This document shows, in pieces, positions 62,172-64,000 of a DNA stretch of 64,000 nucleotides. Origin of the DNA: Rathayibacter oskolensis (GTDB lineage: Bacteria; Actinomycetota; Actinomycetes; Actinomycetales; Microbacteriaceae). Under the pieces are notes generated by a model. It was not told the origin of the DNA and searched no databases. It saw nothing but the letters and a program-made list of their open reading frames with translations. Made by a program: the position numbers and the translations under genes. Where the stretch lies: NCBI RefSeq assembly GCF_900177245.1, contig NZ_FXBM01000002.1, positions 558,001-622,000 of the forward strand, read 5' to 3'. Numbering within the stretch: the stretch's first letter is position 1; every line of letters starts with the position of its first letter.

Positions 62172-62693
62172 TCAGCCGCGCGACGCCGCGATCATCGCCA
62201 GCCGCCCCTCCACGAACGGCTCGATGTCGACGACCTCGCTCAGCACGAGCTCGTCGAGCGGCAGGCCCCGGCACTCGAGGGTCAGGGAGTGCCCGCGGAC
62301 GGATGCGGCCGCTCGGGCGACGCCCGGAGCCTCCCACACCTCGAACGGCTCGCGAGCGCCGTCCACCTCGATCTCGGTGATGCGCGACGGGGCGGGGAGG
62401 AGCCCTGGCCGCGGAAGCGCGTCTCGGCCGAGCAGCCCCGCGATGTCCTGGCGCGGCTCGCCGAGGCACGTGCGGGTGGTGACGGCGGGATCCTCGTCGA
62501 GTGCGGCGCCGCTCCTGGCGAACGCGAGGCAGTGCGGGCCGCCCTCGAAGATCCACTCCGAGACGAGGCGCTCGCCGGTCCAGCCCTCGATCGCCCAGAC
62601 CGGCAGATCGCCGAAGGTCGCGCGGATGCGGGCGACCTGCTCGGCGAGCAGCGCGGCGAACCCGTCGTCGTCGAGCCGGCCGGAGGAGCGCAT
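62172..62693 (-). CDS. Hypothetical protein
   Basis: This 173-residue soluble protein (FAALLAEQVARIRATFGDLPVWAIEGWTGERLVSEWIFEGG) has no signal peptide, membrane helix or recognised motif. It has good codon bias. It is 66 bp upstream of the sigma-factor fusion on the same strand and divergent from the permease gene. The function is unknown. Confidence 0.75.
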   Translation of the reverse strand: MRSSGRLDDDGFAALLAEQVARIRATFGDLPVWAIEGWTGERLVSEWIFEGGPHCLAFARSGAALDEDPAVTTRTCLGEPRQDIAGLLGRDALPRPGLLPAPSRITEIEVDGAREPFEVWEAPGVARAAASVRGHSLTLECRGLPLDELVLSEVVDIEPFVEGRLAMIAASRG

Positions 62694-62743
62694 GCTCGAT
62701 GGTAGGTCGACCCGAGCGGGCAGGACCAGGGTGCAGCGATCGC

Positions 62744-62749
62744 TACTGT
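62744..62749 (+). promoter_or_regulatory. Candidate -10 element of permease gene
   Basis: TACTGT lies 7 bases before the ATG at 62757, without a ribosome-binding site. This is the spacing of a leaderless transcript. No clear -35 is visible. Confidence 0.35.
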
Positions 62750-62756
62750 GAGCCCC

Positions 62757-64000
62757 ATGCCCATCTGGTCCCTGCACGGAGACGGCCGCACCGTCGAGCC
62801 CGGCGCCGTCGTCGCCCCCGACGAGCGGCTGAGCTGGCCCGCCACGATCGCGATCGGCATCCAGCACGTCGTCGCCATGTTCGGCGCGACCTTCCTCGTC
62901 CCCGTGCTCACCGGCTTCCCGGTCGCGACGACCCTCCTGTTCTCGGGTCTCGGCACGCTGCTGTTCCTCGTGATCACCCGCAACAGGCTCCCGAGCTACC
63001 TCGGTTCGAGCTTCGCCTTCATCGCGCCCGTCACCGCCGCGACCGCGACGGGCGGCACGGGCTCGGCGCTCGCCGGAGTCGTGGCCGTCGGCGTCCTGCT
63101 CGCCGCGGTCGGCTTCGTGGTGCAGTTCGTCGGTCTCGGCTGGATCGACCGGCTGATGCCTCCGGTCGTGTCGGGCGCGATCGTCGCGCTGATCGGCTTC
63201 AACCTCGCGCCCACGGCGTGGCTCTCGTTCCAGGAGGCGCCCGTCACGGGCACCGTCACTCTCGCCGCGATCGTGCTCGGCAGCGTGTTCTTCCGCGGCT
63301 TCCTCGGCCGCATCTCGATCTTCGTCGGCGTCGTGGTCGGCTATCTCGTCGCTCTGCTGCGGGGCGAGATCGACTACTCCGCCGTCGCCGACGCGGCGTG
63401 GGTGGGGCTGCCTCCCTTCACGTTCCCCGACTTCGCGAGCGGATCGACGTGGTCGGGCATCGCGATGTTCCTCCCCGTCGTGCTCGTGCTGATCGCCGAG
63501 AACGTGGGTCACGTGCGCGGCGTCGCGACGATGACCGACTCCGCCGTCAACGCGCACACCGGCCGCGCGCTCATCGCCGACGGACTCGCGACCACCGTCT
63601 CCGGCGCGTTCGGCGGCTCCGGCACCACCACCTACGGCGAGAACATCGGCGTGATGGCCGCGACCCGCGTCTACTCCACCGCCGCCTACTGGGTCGCCGG
63701 CGTCACGGCCGTGCTGCTGAGCCTGTCGCCCAAGGTGGGCGCCGTCTTCAACTCGATCCCCGCCGGGGTCCTCGGAGGCGCGACCACCGCGCTCTACGGA
63801 CTCATCGGCGTGATCGGCATCAAGATCTGGATCGACAACCGCGTCGACTTCTCCCGCCCGGTCAACCAGTACACGGCCGCGGTCTCGCTCGTGATCGCGA
63901 TCGCGGGCTTCGCGTTCTCGTCGGGCGGGTTCGAGCTCGGCGGGATCGTGCTCGGCGCGGCGGCGGCGCTGGTGATCTACCACCCCGGCAACGCGGTCGC
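62757..64000 (+). CDS. NCS2 uracil/xanthine permease, truncated by window edge
   Basis: The frame from ATG 62757 stays open to the end of the window (414 codons visible). It encodes a nucleobase:cation symporter-2. Features are the Q-H motif helix 1 (AIGIQHVVAMFGATFLVPVL), SYLGSSFAFIAPV, the VSGAIVALIGFNLAPTAW segment and the substrate-site region LIAENVGHVRGVA. FGGSGTTTYGENIGVMAATRVYS matches UraA-type uracil permeases. About 12-13 membrane helices are present before the edge. Only the C-terminal few residues are missing. Confidence 0.93.
   Translation, partial: MPIWSLHGDGRTVEPGAVVAPDERLSWPATIAIGIQHVVAMFGATFLVPVLTGFPVATTLLFSGLGTLLFLVITRNRLPSYLGSSFAFIAPVTAATATGGTGSALAGVVAVGVLLAAVGFVVQFVGLGWIDRLMPPVVSGAIVALIGFNLAPTAWLSFQEAPVTGTVTLAAIVLGSVFFRGFLGRISIFVGVVVGYLVALLRGEIDYSAVADAAWVGLPPFTFPDFASGSTWSGIAMFLPVVLVLIAENVGHVRGVATMTDSAVNAHTGRALIADGLATTVSGAFGGSGTTTYGENIGVMAATRVYSTAAYWVAGVTAVLLSLSPKVGAVFNSIPAGVLGGATTALYGLIGVIGIKIWIDNRVDFSRPVNQYTAAVSLVIAIAGFAFSSGGFELGGIVLGAAAALVIYHPGNAV

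Overview
This window comes from a high-GC Gram-positive actinobacterium, most probably a member of the Microbacteriaceae (Rathayibacter/Clavibacter/Curtobacterium-like). I infer this from roughly 70% GC, frequent GTG starts, dense ATGA/GTGA stop-start overlaps, LAXTG-type surface anchors, many carbohydrate ABC and glycoside hydrolase genes, and an abundance of LacI regulators. No rRNA, tRNA, CRISPR array, transposase or phage gene was recognised. The taxon is an inference, not something read from a marker gene.

Layout. (1) 1-6387, minus strand: a sugar-utilisation locus with a Gfo/Idh dehydrogenase, a PmoA/DUF6807-type protein and a GH43-like hydrolase (coupled by GTGA overlaps), then a lipoprotein sugar-binding protein, two permeases and the start of another gene. 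LacI-type palindromes precede both halves. (2) 6495-8264: an ABC exporter whose promoter overlaps another LacI-type box. (3) 8286-14381: L-rhamnose mutarotase coupled to a GH42 beta-galactosidase, NagA, and a GH2 beta-mannosidase. (4) 14447-20034: a luciferase-like oxidoreductase, a PadR/ABC1-kinase pair, two divergent SDR dehydrogenases and a FadR-type regulator. (5) 20187-23113: a DUF11-repeat cell-wall protein with a clear terminator. (6) 23163-30460: a second sugar ABC operon, divergent from a LacI gene coupled to a GH78 alpha-L-rhamnosidase, suggesting rhamnoside scavenging. (7) 30506-34115: a TetR/DHA2 efflux pair and small membrane proteins. (8) 34134-37427: a GH42 hydrolase and a divergent LacI regulator with two identical palindromes between them.

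(9) 37434-49067 is the most unusual part. A large operon encodes a small membrane protein, a secreted VWA-domain protein with a proline-rich tail, a 1132-residue tubulin/FtsZ-superfamily-like GTPase, a 1014-residue two-helix membrane protein and a membrane-anchored HNH nuclease. A divergent membrane protein lies next to it. Together they look like a membrane-associated cytoskeletal machine of unknown role. (10) 49068-50929 has clearly lower GC and carries a probable modification-dependent (type IV) restriction enzyme, an SRA-like domain plus PD-(D/E)XK nuclease, and a convergent NUDIX hydrolase; it looks horizontally acquired.

(11) 50930-64000: DUF3140 protein, small membrane proteins, a 93-bp hairpin element, a PadR/membrane-protein pair, a secreted LAXTG amidase, an XRE/DUF2975 pair, a lipoprotein, an ATPase, a MurE-like ligase, a manganese catalase, an unusual single-frame sigma factor/anti-sigma fusion, and the start of a uracil/xanthine (NCS2) permease that runs off the right edge.

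All functional calls come from reading translated motifs; no database search was possible.
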